From assembly GCF_048820915.1 (NCBI RefSeq), contig NZ_JBMERR010000005.1:62001-126000 (forward strand): a DNA stretch of 64,000 nucleotides. Direction: 5' to 3'. Within the stretch, counting starts at the first letter, position 1. The number at the start of each line of letters is the position of its first letter. The DNA comes from Cribrihabitans_A pelagius (GTDB lineage: Bacteria; Pseudomonadota; Alphaproteobacteria; Rhodobacterales; Rhodobacteraceae). Shown here in pieces: positions 33,744-42,953 of the stretch. A model generated the notes under the pieces. The model saw only the letters and a program-made list of their open reading frames with translations, did not search any database and was not told the origin of the DNA. The position numbers and the translations under genes are program-made.

Positions 33744-33845
33744 GGCCGAAGAATGCCTGCAAACTGAGGGCGTTACAATTAAATTGACCGTGATGGCGGC
33801 ATCTGTCATTCAATCCGGGCAAAATGGCGCCCAAAGGACAGGCTC

Positions 33846-35222
33846 ATGAAGGTTATCATCTGCGGCGCGGGCCAGGTCGGATGGCAGATCGCCCGCCACC
33901 TTTCCGGCGAGCACAATGATGTCACCGTGGTCGACAGCAATCCCGATCTGGTGCGCCGCGCCACCGATACGCTGGATGTGCAGGGGGTTGCGGGTTTTGC
34001 TTCCTACCCGGATGTGCTGGAGCGGGCGGGCGCGCGCGATGCCGACATGATAATCGCCGCCACCCATTCCGACGAAGTGAACATGGTGACCTGCCAGGTG
34101 GCGCATTCGGTGTTTTCGGTGCAGCGCAAGATCGCGCGGCTGCGGGCGAAAAGCTACCTCACCGCGATCTACTCCGACCTTTACCGCCGCGAGCACCTGC
34201 CGATCGACGTGGTGATCAGCCCCGAGCGCGAGGTTGCCGCCGCCGCCATGCTGCGGCTGTCGGCGCCCGCGGCCTTTGATATCGAGACCTTCATGGGCGG
34301 CAAAGCGCAGCTCCTGGGCATCCAGATCGACGAGCACTGCCCGGTGGTGAACACGCCGCTCAGGCAGCTGACCGACCTGTTTTCCACCCTGCGCGCCATT
34401 GTCGTCGGAGTGCGGCGCGAGGGCACGCTGTTTGCGCCGGAGCCGGGCGATCAGCTGTTTGTGGGCGACAGCTGCTATGTCTTTGCCCATGCCGAGGACG
34501 TGACCCGCACGGTGGAGGTTTTCGGCAAGACCGAGAAACGCCAGGACCGCGTGGTGGTCGTGGGCGGCGGCAATGTCGGGCTGGAGGTCGCCAAGGCGCT
34601 GGAGGCGCGCACCAGCCGCATCCGCGCCAAGGTGATCGAGCGCGACCGCAAGAGCGCCGAGCACGCCGCCGAGGAGCTGGAGCGGACCATTGTGCTGAAC
34701 GGCGACGGGCTGGACCGGGCGCTGATGATCGAAGCGGGCATCGACAAGGCCGACGCGATGCTGGCGGTGACCGACGACGACCGCACCAACATGCTGGCTG
34801 CGGTGCGCGCCAAGGCCGAGGGCTGCCCCTTTGCCATCGCGCTGATCAACGATCCGACCCTGGTGGCGCTGCTGCCGCACCTGGGGATCGACGCCTATAT
34901 CAACCCGCGCTCCACCACGGTGAGCTCGATCCTGCGCCACATCCGCTATGGCCGGGTGCGGCAGGTCTACTCGCTGGGCGATGCCGAGGCCGAGATGATC
35001 GAGGCCGAGGTGCTGTCGACTTCGCCGATCGCGGGCCAGATGATCCGGGAGACCGATTTCCCCGAAGGGGTGCTGGTCGGCGGCGTCCTGAAGAACGGCG
35101 AGATGCTGCGTCCGACCGGGCAGACGCGGATCGAGGAGGGCGACGTGATCGCGCTCTTTGCCATGGCCGATGACGTGCCCGAGGTGGAGCGCCTGCTGCA
35201 GGTCTCGATCGATTACTTCTGA
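33846..35222 (+). CDS. trkA: Trk potassium uptake regulator TrkA
   Basis: A 458-residue cytoplasmic NAD-binding protein that gates the TrkH potassium channel. Two Rossmann RCK domains each begin with a GxGxxG-type loop: ICGAGQVGWQIA near residue 5 and VVGGGNVGLEVAKAL about residue 235. Two TrkA-C domains follow them. AAGGA lies just before the ATG. It is immediately followed by trkH (one-base gap), so the pair is one operon. In alphaproteobacteria trkA commonly follows ntrX. Confidence 0.96.
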   Translation: MKVIICGAGQVGWQIARHLSGEHNDVTVVDSNPDLVRRATDTLDVQGVAGFASYPDVLERAGARDADMIIAATHSDEVNMVTCQVAHSVFSVQRKIARLRAKSYLTAIYSDLYRREHLPIDVVISPEREVAAAAMLRLSAPAAFDIETFMGGKAQLLGIQIDEHCPVVNTPLRQLTDLFSTLRAIVVGVRREGTLFAPEPGDQLFVGDSCYVFAHAEDVTRTVEVFGKTEKRQDRVVVVGGGNVGLEVAKALEARTSRIRAKVIERDRKSAEHAAEELERTIVLNGDGLDRALMIEAGIDKADAMLAVTDDDRTNMLAAVRAKAEGCPFAIALINDPTLVALLPHLGIDAYINPRSTTVSSILRHIRYGRVRQVYSLGDAEAEMIEAEVLSTSPIAGQMIRETDFPEGVLVGGVLKNGEMLRPTGQTRIEEGDVIALFAMADDVPEVERLLQVSIDYF

Positions 35223-35223
35223 C

Positions 35224-36759
35224 ATGGCGCGCGCGGTCAAAGCCTCCCACGGCATCCTGCGGCTGCCCTTGTTCCTGCTGCTCTGGGGCGTGGCCTCTCT
35301 GGCGATGTGGGTGCCCGCCACCCATGCGTTGGTGCAGGATAACCACCACACCGCGCAAAGCTTTTTCTTTGCAGGCCTCGGCGGGCTGGTGCTGGTGGGG
35401 CTGACCGGTCTTGCTCTGGGCAACCGCATCCCGCGCTACGGCATGCCGGGGCAACTGTTGTCGCTGCTTGCGGCCTTTGCGGTGCTGCCGCTGTTCCTGG
35501 CGGTGCCGGTGCACGAGGCGATGGTCAACACCCGCTTTCTGAACGCCTATTTCGACATGGTGAGCGCCATCACCACCACCGGCGCGGATGTCTTCGACGA
35601 CCCCGCACGGTTGTCCAACAGCGTGCACCTGTGGCGGGCGATGGTGGGCTGGATGGGCGGCCTTCTGATGTGGATCGCCGCCTCCGCCGTGCTGGCTCCG
35701 ATGTCGCTTGGCGGTTTCGAGGTTACCGCCAAGGGGGTGCCGGGCGGGGGCGCGGGGGTTCCTGCGCAGATGCAGAAAGCCGATCCCCGCCGTCAGCTGG
35801 TCCTGGTGTTCCGCACCCTGGCGCCGGTCTACTGCGGGCTGACGCTGGTGCTGTGGGTGCTCCTGATGATGACGGGCGAGGCGGCGCTGGCGGGGCTGTG
35901 CCATGCGATGTCGGTGCTGGCGACGTCTGGGATTTCGGCCACCGGCGGGGTGCAGGACGCGGCCAGCGGCATCCCGGGAGAAATGGTGATGTTCCTGTTC
36001 ATGTTCTTTGCGCTGTCGCGGCTCACTTTCTCCAGCGATACCGTCACCTCCGGCCATGGCCGCCTGGACCGCGACCCGGAGTTCCGCACCGGTCTGCTGA
36101 TCATCCTCGGTGTGCCGCTGGTGCTGTTCCTGCGCCACTGGGTCGCGGCCTTCGAGGTTTCTGCAACCGCCGACCCCGCGCAGGCGCTGACGGCGCTGTG
36201 GGGGGCCGTGTTCACGGTGATGTCCTTCCTGTCGACCACCGGCTTTGAAAGTTCCGAATGGGCCGCGGCGCGGGAGTGGTCCGGGCTGGAGACGCCGGGC
36301 ATGATCCTCCTGGGGCTGGCGGTCTTTGGCGGCGGCGTGGCGACCACGGCGGGGGGCGTCAAACTGCTCAGGGTCTATGCGCTCTACCTCAACGGCCTGC
36401 GCGAGATGGAGCGGCTGGTGCATCCGCATTCGGTCAGCGGCGGCGGCGACCGGGCCCGCCGCCTGCAGAAGAATGGGGCCTATGTGGCTTGGATCTTCTT
36501 CATGCTCTTTGCCCTGTCGCTGGCGGTGATCAGCACCGCGCTGGCAGCAGTGGGCACCGATTTCGAGCAGTCGATGATCCTCGCGGTGGCGGCGCTGTCC
36601 ACCACCGGCCCCTTGACCGAGGCCGCGGCCAGCACGCCGATCGTGCTCAATCAGCTTGCCGATCCGGCCAAGCTGATCCTCTGCGTCGCGATGGTGCTGG
36701 GGCGGCTGGAGACGCTGGCCTTCATCGCGCTCCTGTCGCCCAACCTCTGGCGCAGCTGA
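35224..36759 (+). CDS. trkH: Potassium uptake channel TrkH
   Basis: A 511-residue inner-membrane protein with about ten hydrophobic helices and four pore-loop repeats. The segments AITTTGADVFDD, VLATSGISATGG, MSFLSTTGFESSEW and AALSTTGPLTEA are the four selectivity-filter loops, so the channel looks complete. The ATG at 35224 sits one base after the trkA stop; a longer reading into trkA is not real. It needs TrkA for gating. Confidence 0.95.
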   Translation: MARAVKASHGILRLPLFLLLWGVASLAMWVPATHALVQDNHHTAQSFFFAGLGGLVLVGLTGLALGNRIPRYGMPGQLLSLLAAFAVLPLFLAVPVHEAMVNTRFLNAYFDMVSAITTTGADVFDDPARLSNSVHLWRAMVGWMGGLLMWIAASAVLAPMSLGGFEVTAKGVPGGGAGVPAQMQKADPRRQLVLVFRTLAPVYCGLTLVLWVLLMMTGEAALAGLCHAMSVLATSGISATGGVQDAASGIPGEMVMFLFMFFALSRLTFSSDTVTSGHGRLDRDPEFRTGLLIILGVPLVLFLRHWVAAFEVSATADPAQALTALWGAVFTVMSFLSTTGFESSEWAAAREWSGLETPGMILLGLAVFGGGVATTAGGVKLLRVYALYLNGLREMERLVHPHSVSGGGDRARRLQKNGAYVAWIFFMLFALSLAVISTALAAVGTDFEQSMILAVAALSTTGPLTEAAASTPIVLNQLADPAKLILCVAMVLGRLETLAFIALLSPNLWRS

Positions 36760-36885
36760 TCGGCTGAATGCCGTATCTGCGCTTTGTTTTTTCGGGTGGA
36801 ATCTGATTTCAACTGCGTCCATACTCAAAGGAATCCGGCGCGCTCGCGCATCGCGCGCAGCAAGAAAAAAGGCGAGATAACAAAA

Positions 36886-37125
36886 ATGGCTTCGGACAGA
36901 CAGAATCTTCAGGATGCCTTCCTGAATCACGTTCGTAAAACCAAGGTTCCAGTCACAATTTTTCTGATCAACGGGGTCAAGCTGCAGGGTGTAATCACCT
37001 GGTTCGACAATTTTTGCGTGCTTTTGCGCCGCGACGGACAGTCGCAGCTGGTCTACAAACACGCGATTTCGACCATCATGCCGGCCCAGCCGATCAGCCT
37101 TTATGAAGGTGAAGACGCCTCTTGA
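36886..37125 (+). CDS. hfq: RNA chaperone Hfq
   Basis: A 79-residue hexameric RNA chaperone that pairs small RNAs with messengers. The Sm1 region (LQDAFLNHVRKTKVPVTIFLINGVKLQG) and Sm2 region (LVYKHAISTIMP) are intact, with the distal and proximal face residues in place. The C-terminal tail is short, as usual in alphaproteobacteria. The ATG at 36886 gives the standard MASDRQNLQDAFLN start; a longer frame to 36784 covers the leader. It overlaps hflX by one base (TGATG). Confidence 0.98.
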   Translation: MASDRQNLQDAFLNHVRKTKVPVTIFLINGVKLQGVITWFDNFCVLLRRDGQSQLVYKHAISTIMPAQPISLYEGEDAS

Positions 37126-38396
37126 TGGAGCATGACAGGAAGCAGACCCGGGCCTGGGTTCTGCATCCGGAAATCAAATCCGACAGCGAACGCCGGGATC
37201 CCGGCTTCGCGCTCGAAGAAGCCGCCGCCCTGGCTGCGGCTCTGCCTGATCTAACGGTTGCGGGCTCCGGTGTCGTGCGCCTGCCCAAGGCGCATCCCGG
37301 CATGCTGTTCGGATCGGGCAAGATCGAAGAGCTGGGCCAGATCTTCAAGGCCGAGGAGGTCGAACTGGTGCTGATCGACGGGCCGGTTTCGCCCGTGCAG
37401 CAGCGCAACCTGGAGAAGGCCTGGAAGGTCAAGATCCTGGACCGGACCGGGCTGATCCTGGAGATCTTCTCGGACCGGGCGGCGACACGCGAGGGCGTGC
37501 TTCAGGTCGAGATGGCTGCGCTCAGCTATCAGCGCACCCGGCTGGTGCGGGCCTGGACCCACCTGGAGCGGCAGCGCGGCGGGCTTGGCTTTGTCGGCGG
37601 CCCCGGTGAAACCCAGATCGAGGCCGACCGCCGCGCCATCGACGACCAGCTGGTGCGCCTGCGCCGCCAGCTTGACAAGGTGGTGAAGACCCGCGCGCTG
37701 CACCGTGCCTCGCGTGCCAAGGTGCCTTATCCGATCGTGGCGCTGGTGGGCTATACCAACGCCGGCAAGTCGACCCTGTTCAACCGGCTCACGGGCGCCG
37801 AGGTGATGGCCAAGGACATGCTCTTTGCCACCCTGGACCCGACGATGCGCCGGGTCGAGCTGCCGGACGGGCCAGAAATCATCCTTTCCGACACGGTGGG
37901 CTTCATCTCCGATCTGCCGACCGAGCTGGTTGCCGCCTTCCGCGCCACGCTGGAGGAGGTGCTGGCGGCCGACGTGGTGCTGCACGTGCGTGACATCAGC
38001 CACCCGCAGACCCGCGAGCAGGCCGCCGACGTGGAGGCGATCCTCACTTCGCTTGGAGTGGAGGAGGAGCGCGCCCGGATCGAGGTCTGGAACAAGCTGG
38101 ATCTGTTGCCGGAGGAAGAGGCCGCAGCCCGCCGCGACCGGGCCGCGCGAGAAGAAGGGATCCACGCGATCTCCGCTCTCACGGGGGAGGGGCTGGATGC
38201 GCTTCTGGCCGATGTGGCGGAAAAACTGCAAGGCGTGCGCCACGAAGAGGTGCTGAGCCTCGCGTTTTCGCAAGGCAAGCAACGCGCCTGGCTGTTCCAG
38301 CAGGACCTGGTGCAGAGTGAGACACAGACCGACGACGGTTTCGATCTCACCGTGCTCTGGACCGAACGGCAGAAGGCGCAGTACAGGAAGCTCTGA
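37125..38396 (+). CDS. hflX: Ribosome-associated GTPase HflX
   Basis: A 423-residue GTPase that splits or rescues stalled ribosomes. An N-terminal HflX domain leads to a glycine-rich helical region (ERQRGGLGFVGGPGETQIEADRR-type, here with RGGLGFVGGPGETQ), then the G domain with GYTNAGKST (about 208-216), DTVGF and NKLD. The ATG at 37125 overlaps the hfq stop by one base. hfq-hflX is a widely conserved pair. A strong terminator follows at 38425-38454. Confidence 0.96.
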   Translation: MEHDRKQTRAWVLHPEIKSDSERRDPGFALEEAAALAAALPDLTVAGSGVVRLPKAHPGMLFGSGKIEELGQIFKAEEVELVLIDGPVSPVQQRNLEKAWKVKILDRTGLILEIFSDRAATREGVLQVEMAALSYQRTRLVRAWTHLERQRGGLGFVGGPGETQIEADRRAIDDQLVRLRRQLDKVVKTRALHRASRAKVPYPIVALVGYTNAGKSTLFNRLTGAEVMAKDMLFATLDPTMRRVELPDGPEIILSDTVGFISDLPTELVAAFRATLEEVLAADVVLHVRDISHPQTREQAADVEAILTSLGVEEERARIEVWNKLDLLPEEEAAARRDRAAREEGIHAISALTGEGLDALLADVAEKLQGVRHEEVLSLAFSQGKQRAWLFQQDLVQSETQTDDGFDLTVLWTERQKAQYRKL

Positions 38397-38424
38397 GCGC
38401 TGATCTTCTGGCTCGTGAAATGAG

Positions 38425-38454
38425 AAAGCCCTCCGTTTATGGAGGGCTTTTTTT
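38425..38454 (+). terminator. Rho-independent terminator after hflX
   Basis: AAAGCCCTCC (38425-38434) pairs with GGAGGGCTTT (38441-38450) around a six-base loop and is followed by a T tract. It ends the plus-strand block that begins with dusB. Confidence 0.92.
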
Positions 38455-38494
38455 GCTATTGGACCGGGCTAAGCAATGCACCAGCGCGGAACAA

Positions 38495-38559
38495 GGCCGA
38501 AGGCCGCCGCGCATCGCCGGCGCGCCCTCACGCGGCGGCGATTTGGCTGATGCTTGGCG
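38495..38559 (+). repeat. Dispersed intergenic element, copy B
   Basis: This copy begins GGCCGAAGGCCGCC, continues CGCATCGCCG, and ends GGCTGATGCTTGGCG; an internal ATCGCC/GGCGAT inverted repeat can form a hairpin. It shares its end blocks with copy A (17351-17410, other strand). It lies between the hflX terminator and the convergent penicillin-acylase gene. Confidence 0.7.
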
Positions 38560-38648
38560 GTCCATCGACAGGGTCTACGGACTTGGCAGCCATAAACTGC
38601 CTGTAACTGCGGTTCGGATCGCCACCGCGCGCACCGCCGATGCGCGGC

Positions 38649-41126
38649 TCAGTCCCGCGGGCTGATCCGTGTCACCCCGACAGCCGCCGCGCGCGCCAGC
38701 TCCTCGTCCAGTGACATCGGGATGTACTCGCCGCGCCGCCAGAGCTGCGCCATGTCGTCGTAATGGCGCGACAGGAAATGCCCGGACTGGCCGGTCGACA
38801 GGATGAAGACCGAGCTGTCGGGATCGGCAAAGTCATAGACGCCGCGGTAGCCGGCTGCATGCACATTCTGAAACGGCGCCGGGTCCTTGCCCGAGCTGCG
38901 GCCGCGCTGCAGCGTATGGTCGCCGCCGCTGGTGGACTGGCGGATGTTGACGAAGAAGCGCAAAAGCGGCACCTCGCCCAGCACCGGGTGGTCGTGGGTT
39001 GCCTCATGCGCATCGCCCCAGCGCAGCGATTCCAAGGTGCCGCCATGGTTCTCGGCAATCCAGATCAGCGCATCGTCCAGCGCCAGCCGGGCCATACCGG
39101 CGCAGGTCTCCCGCGGGGCGCTCTGGCGCACGTCACACCAGGCCGAGGCGCCATCGACGTCGCGGTAGACACGTTCGATGAACAGCGGCTCGGCATGGGT
39201 GAACTCGCGGGCCAGCGGCCCCAGCTCGTCTGCGATCAGCCGGGTCTGCAAGGCGCGCAGCCAGGCGGCGTAGATCAGCGGCTCGGGCAGGTGCTCGTTC
39301 ATCTCGCCGTTCCATTCCGACAGCAGCGCGAGCGCCTTCTGCCGCTGCCGCTCGGGCGTGCCTTCGGGCGCGGCTTCGCCGGTGAACCACAGATCGGCGC
39401 CAATTAGCGGCAGGAGCGCGCGGGCGGTGAAGGAAACGGTGTCGAGCTGGGCTTCGATGAAGCTGTCGCGTGTATGCACCTCGCGGTCCTGCATCAGCTT
39501 CTTCCAGCGGTGGATGCGCTGGGTGTCGCCCCAGTCGAAAGAGACATGCTCCGGGAAGGGGCGGTCCAGAAGTTTGTTGTTCGTATTGCCAAGGATACCG
39601 CCGCGGGGGCTCACGAATTCCGGATTTTTGGCATAAGGCGCGCGGCCTTGCCAGCGGTTCTCCGCGCGCCAGCCCTGGCTTGGCATCCGGCCTTTGCTGT
39701 CGTGGCGGGCGTCGCGCCGGGGGAAGGCGCCGACAGTTTTCATCGCGATGGTGGTCCGGTCCGCAAGCGTCAGATTTTGCGAGGGCGCAATGAAATCCTC
39801 GCCCGCAGAAATTGCCTCTTGCACGTTTGCACTGCGCATGAGGTTCAGCGCCGCGGTCATCGAGGTGTCATCGGGGCTGAGCGCGGTCCAGCCAAGCGCC
39901 ACCACATGGCCGGGCGGGGTGATTGTGGAAAGGTTGAACAGCGAGCCGGGCAGCACCGGGCCGTTGCGGGTCCAGCGCAGGGTGAGGGTAACTGGTGCTT
40001 CGCCCTTGATCCCGATGATCGACGGGCGCGTGATGAAATCCTCCCAGCCGTCCTCAGATTTGTACTGTTCGGGGTTCGCCGGATTCAGCTGTTCGATGAA
40101 CAGGTCCATGTCGTCCATGTAGGAGGAGGTGACCCCCCAGCCAAGCGTCTCGGAGCGGCCTGTGATCACGGCCGGCACGCCGGGGATAGTGCCGCCGATC
40201 ACGCCGCCGGTGCCCAGCTCCAGCCGCGCCAGATACCAGATCGCGGGCGCGGTGAGACCGAGATGCGGGTCATTGGCCAGCAGCGTGCCGCCCGAGGCGG
40301 AGCGGTCGGGAGCGGCGGCCCAGGCGTTGGAGGCGCCGCCGAGCCCGCGCGGCGCGAGCGGGAACAGGAGGCTTTCCGTTTCCGCGGCGGTGTTTTCCGC
40401 AAACCGCGCCACGCCGGGCACCAGGCTGGCATATTCCGGCAGCGCTGCCACGCCATTGCCGGGGGCGTCGGGCAGGATGTCCTTCAACCGCGCCGCATCC
40501 TCCAGCGTGAGCGAGACGCGGGCGCGCAGGATCTCCTCCCGCATGTGGCCGGAGAGCTGCAGCGCCATCAGCTTCATCACCGCGATGCTGTCCGCGGGCT
40601 GCCACGGGGCGACGGGCATGTTGAACAGGAACATCTCGGGGGCGCCGCGCCCCAGCGCGTCTTCATTGATCTCGGTCAGCCGTGCGTTGACACCCGCGGC
40701 ATAGGCTTTGAGCGCGGTGAGCGTCCCGGGCGTCTGGTCCTCCACCGATTCCTGCGCCAGCCGGTAGAGGCCGAGCCGGCGCAGGAAGACGTCGGTCTCC
40801 ACCGTGCGGGGGCCGAAGATCTCCGACAGGCGCCCCTGCGCGGTGCGGCGCAGCACGGCCATCTGCCACAGACGGTCCTGCGCGTGCGCGTAGCCGAGGC
40901 CGAAGTAGACATCCTCGTCGCTGGCGCCATAGCTGCCGAAGACATGCGGAACATTGGCATTGTCGCGCACGATCTCCAGCGGTGCCGCAGGGCCGGGCAG
41001 GGCAATGTCCTTGCCGTAGTCGGGCAGCGATTGCGAGGCGAGGAAATAGACCAGCGCGAGCGCCAGAACCGAAAGCAGGGTGAGCCCTGCGGCCAGGCGC
41101 AGGAGCCAGCGGAAAAGACGTCCCAT
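38649..41126 (-). CDS. Penicillin acylase family hydrolase
   Basis: An 825-residue N-terminal-nucleophile hydrolase expected in the periplasm. An N-terminal membrane helix (about 4-30) acts as anchor or signal. The proenzyme would cleave before S266 in GGA-SNAWA, making that serine the nucleophile, and the alpha-subunit segment GYAHAQDRLWQM is typical. Homologues cleave beta-lactams, acyl-homoserine lactones or cyclic lipopeptides; the sequence alone does not choose among these. It stands alone on the minus strand and is divergent from a dehydrogenase gene. Confidence 0.93.
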   Translation of the reverse strand: MGRLFRWLLRLAAGLTLLSVLALALVYFLASQSLPDYGKDIALPGPAAPLEIVRDNANVPHVFGSYGASDEDVYFGLGYAHAQDRLWQMAVLRRTAQGRLSEIFGPRTVETDVFLRRLGLYRLAQESVEDQTPGTLTALKAYAAGVNARLTEINEDALGRGAPEMFLFNMPVAPWQPADSIAVMKLMALQLSGHMREEILRARVSLTLEDAARLKDILPDAPGNGVAALPEYASLVPGVARFAENTAAETESLLFPLAPRGLGGASNAWAAAPDRSASGGTLLANDPHLGLTAPAIWYLARLELGTGGVIGGTIPGVPAVITGRSETLGWGVTSSYMDDMDLFIEQLNPANPEQYKSEDGWEDFITRPSIIGIKGEAPVTLTLRWTRNGPVLPGSLFNLSTITPPGHVVALGWTALSPDDTSMTAALNLMRSANVQEAISAGEDFIAPSQNLTLADRTTIAMKTVGAFPRRDARHDSKGRMPSQGWRAENRWQGRAPYAKNPEFVSPRGGILGNTNNKLLDRPFPEHVSFDWGDTQRIHRWKKLMQDREVHTRDSFIEAQLDTVSFTARALLPLIGADLWFTGEAAPEGTPERQRQKALALLSEWNGEMNEHLPEPLIYAAWLRALQTRLIADELGPLAREFTHAEPLFIERVYRDVDGASAWCDVRQSAPRETCAGMARLALDDALIWIAENHGGTLESLRWGDAHEATHDHPVLGEVPLLRFFVNIRQSTSGGDHTLQRGRSSGKDPAPFQNVHAAGYRGVYDFADPDSSVFILSTGQSGHFLSRHYDDMAQLWRRGEYIPMSLDEELARAAAVGVTRISPRD

Positions 41127-41241
41127 CAGCGGCAGAATTCCTCAGGTAATGGTTGCCGTCCCCGTTGCAGCGATTGCGCCCGGCGGCGCGGCTGCTAGGG
41201 TTAGCCGCAACATATGCGAAGACGGAACAGGGGAAAAGCAG

Positions 41242-42114
41242 ATGGCGAAACTGGCGTTTCTGGGGCTGGGGGTGATGGGCTATCCGATGGCCGGGCACCT
41301 CGCGGCAGCGGGGCATGAGGTCACTGTCTACAACCGCACCGAGGCCAAGGCGCGCAAGTGGGTCGGGGAGCACAAGGGCGGCTTTGCCGCGACGCCGCGG
41401 GCGGCGGCCTCGGGCGCGGAGATGGTGATGGCCTGCGTCGGCAACGACGACGACCTGCGCGCGGTCTGCCTGGGACCGGACGGCGCCTTTGCCGGCATGG
41501 CCGGGGGCAGCACCTTTGTCGATCACACCACGGTTTCGGCCAAGGTCACGCGCGAGCTTCATGCCGCGGCCGCAGAGCGCGGTATCGCCTTTGTCGATGC
41601 GCCGGTTTCGGGCGGCCAGGCGGGGGCGGAGAACGGCGTGTTGTCGGTGATGTGCGGCGGCGATGCAGCGGCTTTCGAGGCTGCCGAGCCAGTGATCGGC
41701 GCCTATGCCAGGATCTGCCGCCGCCTCGGCGAAAGCGGCGCCGGCCAGCTGGCCAAGATGTGCAACCAGATCGCCATTGCAGGGCTGGTGCAGGGTCTGA
41801 GCGAGGCGCTGCATTTTGCTGAGAAGGCCGGGCTTGACGGGCGCGCGGTGGCCGAAGTGATCAGCCAGGGCGCAGCGGGCAGCTGGCAGATGGTGAACCG
41901 GCACGAGACGATGCTGGACGGTCACTTCGAGCACGGCTTTGCGGTCGACTGGATGCGCAAGGACCTGGGCATCTGCCTGGCGGCGGCGGATGAGGCGGGC
42001 GCAAGCCTGCCTGTGACCGCGCTGGTCGATCAGTTCTACAAGGATGTGCAGCGCATGGGCGGCGGGCGCTGGGATACGTCGTCGCTGATCAAGCGGTTGC
42101 GCGACTTTGGGTGA
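41242..42114 (+). CDS. 3-hydroxyisobutyrate dehydrogenase family oxidoreductase
   Basis: A 290-residue NAD(P)-dependent beta-hydroxyacid dehydrogenase. The Rossmann loop GLGVMGYPMAGHL is at the N-terminus, the substrate motif DAPVSGGQAGAENG is at about 120-133, and the catalytic lysine is in GAGQLAKMCNQI. The C-terminal ends with KDLGICLAAADEAG and GRWDTSSLIKRL. The ATG at 41242 has AGGGGAAA upstream; a longer frame would run through the intergenic region. The substrate could be 3-hydroxyisobutyrate, tartronate semialdehyde or a related acid. Confidence 0.93.
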   Translation: MAKLAFLGLGVMGYPMAGHLAAAGHEVTVYNRTEAKARKWVGEHKGGFAATPRAAASGAEMVMACVGNDDDLRAVCLGPDGAFAGMAGGSTFVDHTTVSAKVTRELHAAAAERGIAFVDAPVSGGQAGAENGVLSVMCGGDAAAFEAAEPVIGAYARICRRLGESGAGQLAKMCNQIAIAGLVQGLSEALHFAEKAGLDGRAVAEVISQGAAGSWQMVNRHETMLDGHFEHGFAVDWMRKDLGICLAAADEAGASLPVTALVDQFYKDVQRMGGGRWDTSSLIKRLRDFG

Positions 42115-42142
42115 GGTTCGCGGGGCAAGGATCTGAAAGGAA

Positions 42143-42201
42143 ATGGCCTTTCCCAAGGGAAAGGCCATGCCTCCGGCGGGGATATTTTCAGCAAGAGGAA
42201 G
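42143..42201. repeat. Hairpin plus conserved tail element, copy 1
   Basis: ATGGCCTTTCCC (42143-42154) pairs perfectly with GGGAAAGGCCAT (42157-42168) with a two-base loop. It is followed by CCTCCGGCGGGGATATTTTC and then AGCAAGAGGAAG. The tail resembles the tail of the element at 59696-59764. It lies between convergent genes and probably also terminates transcription. Confidence 0.6.
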
Positions 42202-42228
42202 CCGGAGCGCGCCTCCCGCCCGCCCCGC

Positions 42229-42804
42229 TCAGGGGATGATGCGGGTATATTTGGTGCCTTCCAGCGTGGCGCCGACGCGCAGACCGGCCTGGCCGAAGAC
42301 CACCGCCAGAACCGGCGAAGTCAGCGTGTTGGTGTCGGCGGTGAGCGCGTTGCCCTCGTCGCGCACCACGTATTCAACATCGGCACCAGCGGCCCAGCCC
42401 GAGGAACGGCGGAAGCCCGCCAGCGCGCCGTCGGTCATGAAGAACAGCACATGGGCGTATTGCTGGGCGCCGATCTGAAACCCGGCGTTGCCCTTCACGG
42501 TGGAGTAATAGTCCACAGTGACTCCATTGATGCGCAGCGCGCCGCGTCCGTAGGCGCCGCCGAAGACAAAGCCTGCCTCGGTCACCAGCGGCATCACCAG
42601 CATGGCGGTGGCTTTTTCGGCCAGTGTCACGGTGTTGGGATAGCGGCTGTACATCTGGTTCAGCGTTGCATCGACCCGCGCGTCGATGGTGGCGGCGTTG
42701 TTGTTGCCAACGCCATTGCCGCAGGCGGCGGTGACGCCGGCACCAGCCAGGGCGCCAAGCGCAAATCCGCGCCGGGTCAAACGGGAAGAGGAAAAACTGC
42801 TCAT
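42229..42804 (-). CDS. SYLF (YSC84) domain lipoprotein
   Basis: A 191-residue exported protein. The N-terminus is a lipoprotein signal that also resembles a twin-arginine signal (RLTRRGFALGALAGAGVTAAC). The mature region is a SYLF domain, a lipid-binding fold: LVMPLVTEAGFVFGGAYGRGAL and GFQIGAQQYAHVLFFMTDGAL are diagnostic. It probably binds outer-membrane lipid or peptidoglycan partners. It stands alone on the minus strand. Confidence 0.9.
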   Translation of the reverse strand: MSSFSSSRLTRRGFALGALAGAGVTAACGNGVGNNNAATIDARVDATLNQMYSRYPNTVTLAEKATAMLVMPLVTEAGFVFGGAYGRGALRINGVTVDYYSTVKGNAGFQIGAQQYAHVLFFMTDGALAGFRRSSGWAAGADVEYVVRDEGNALTADTNTLTSPVLAVVFGQAGLRVGATLEGTKYTRIIP

Positions 42805-42953
42805 GTTTCAGGGGCCTGTAATGGGTTGCGGAAGGGGCCGGTTCGCTCCGGCTCTGGCGCCGGTATACGCGGAAAACCGCTGCCTGTCATCTGCCGCGGC
42901 GGCAGCGCGGCGGCTTCCCGCTGAGAAATCCTTGCGTCTTTGCGGGGATGGCC

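Noticed and set aside
34900..37062. Large minus-strand open frame opposite trkA/trkH/hfq
   Set aside because: It crosses three real genes and two intergenic regions and reads as low-complexity Arg/His/Gln mirror sequence.
38649..41126. Assigning the penicillin-acylase family protein to acyl-homoserine lactone quenching
   Set aside because: The nucleophile region and fold are clear, but substrate cannot be inferred by eye and no quorum-sensing gene is adjacent.
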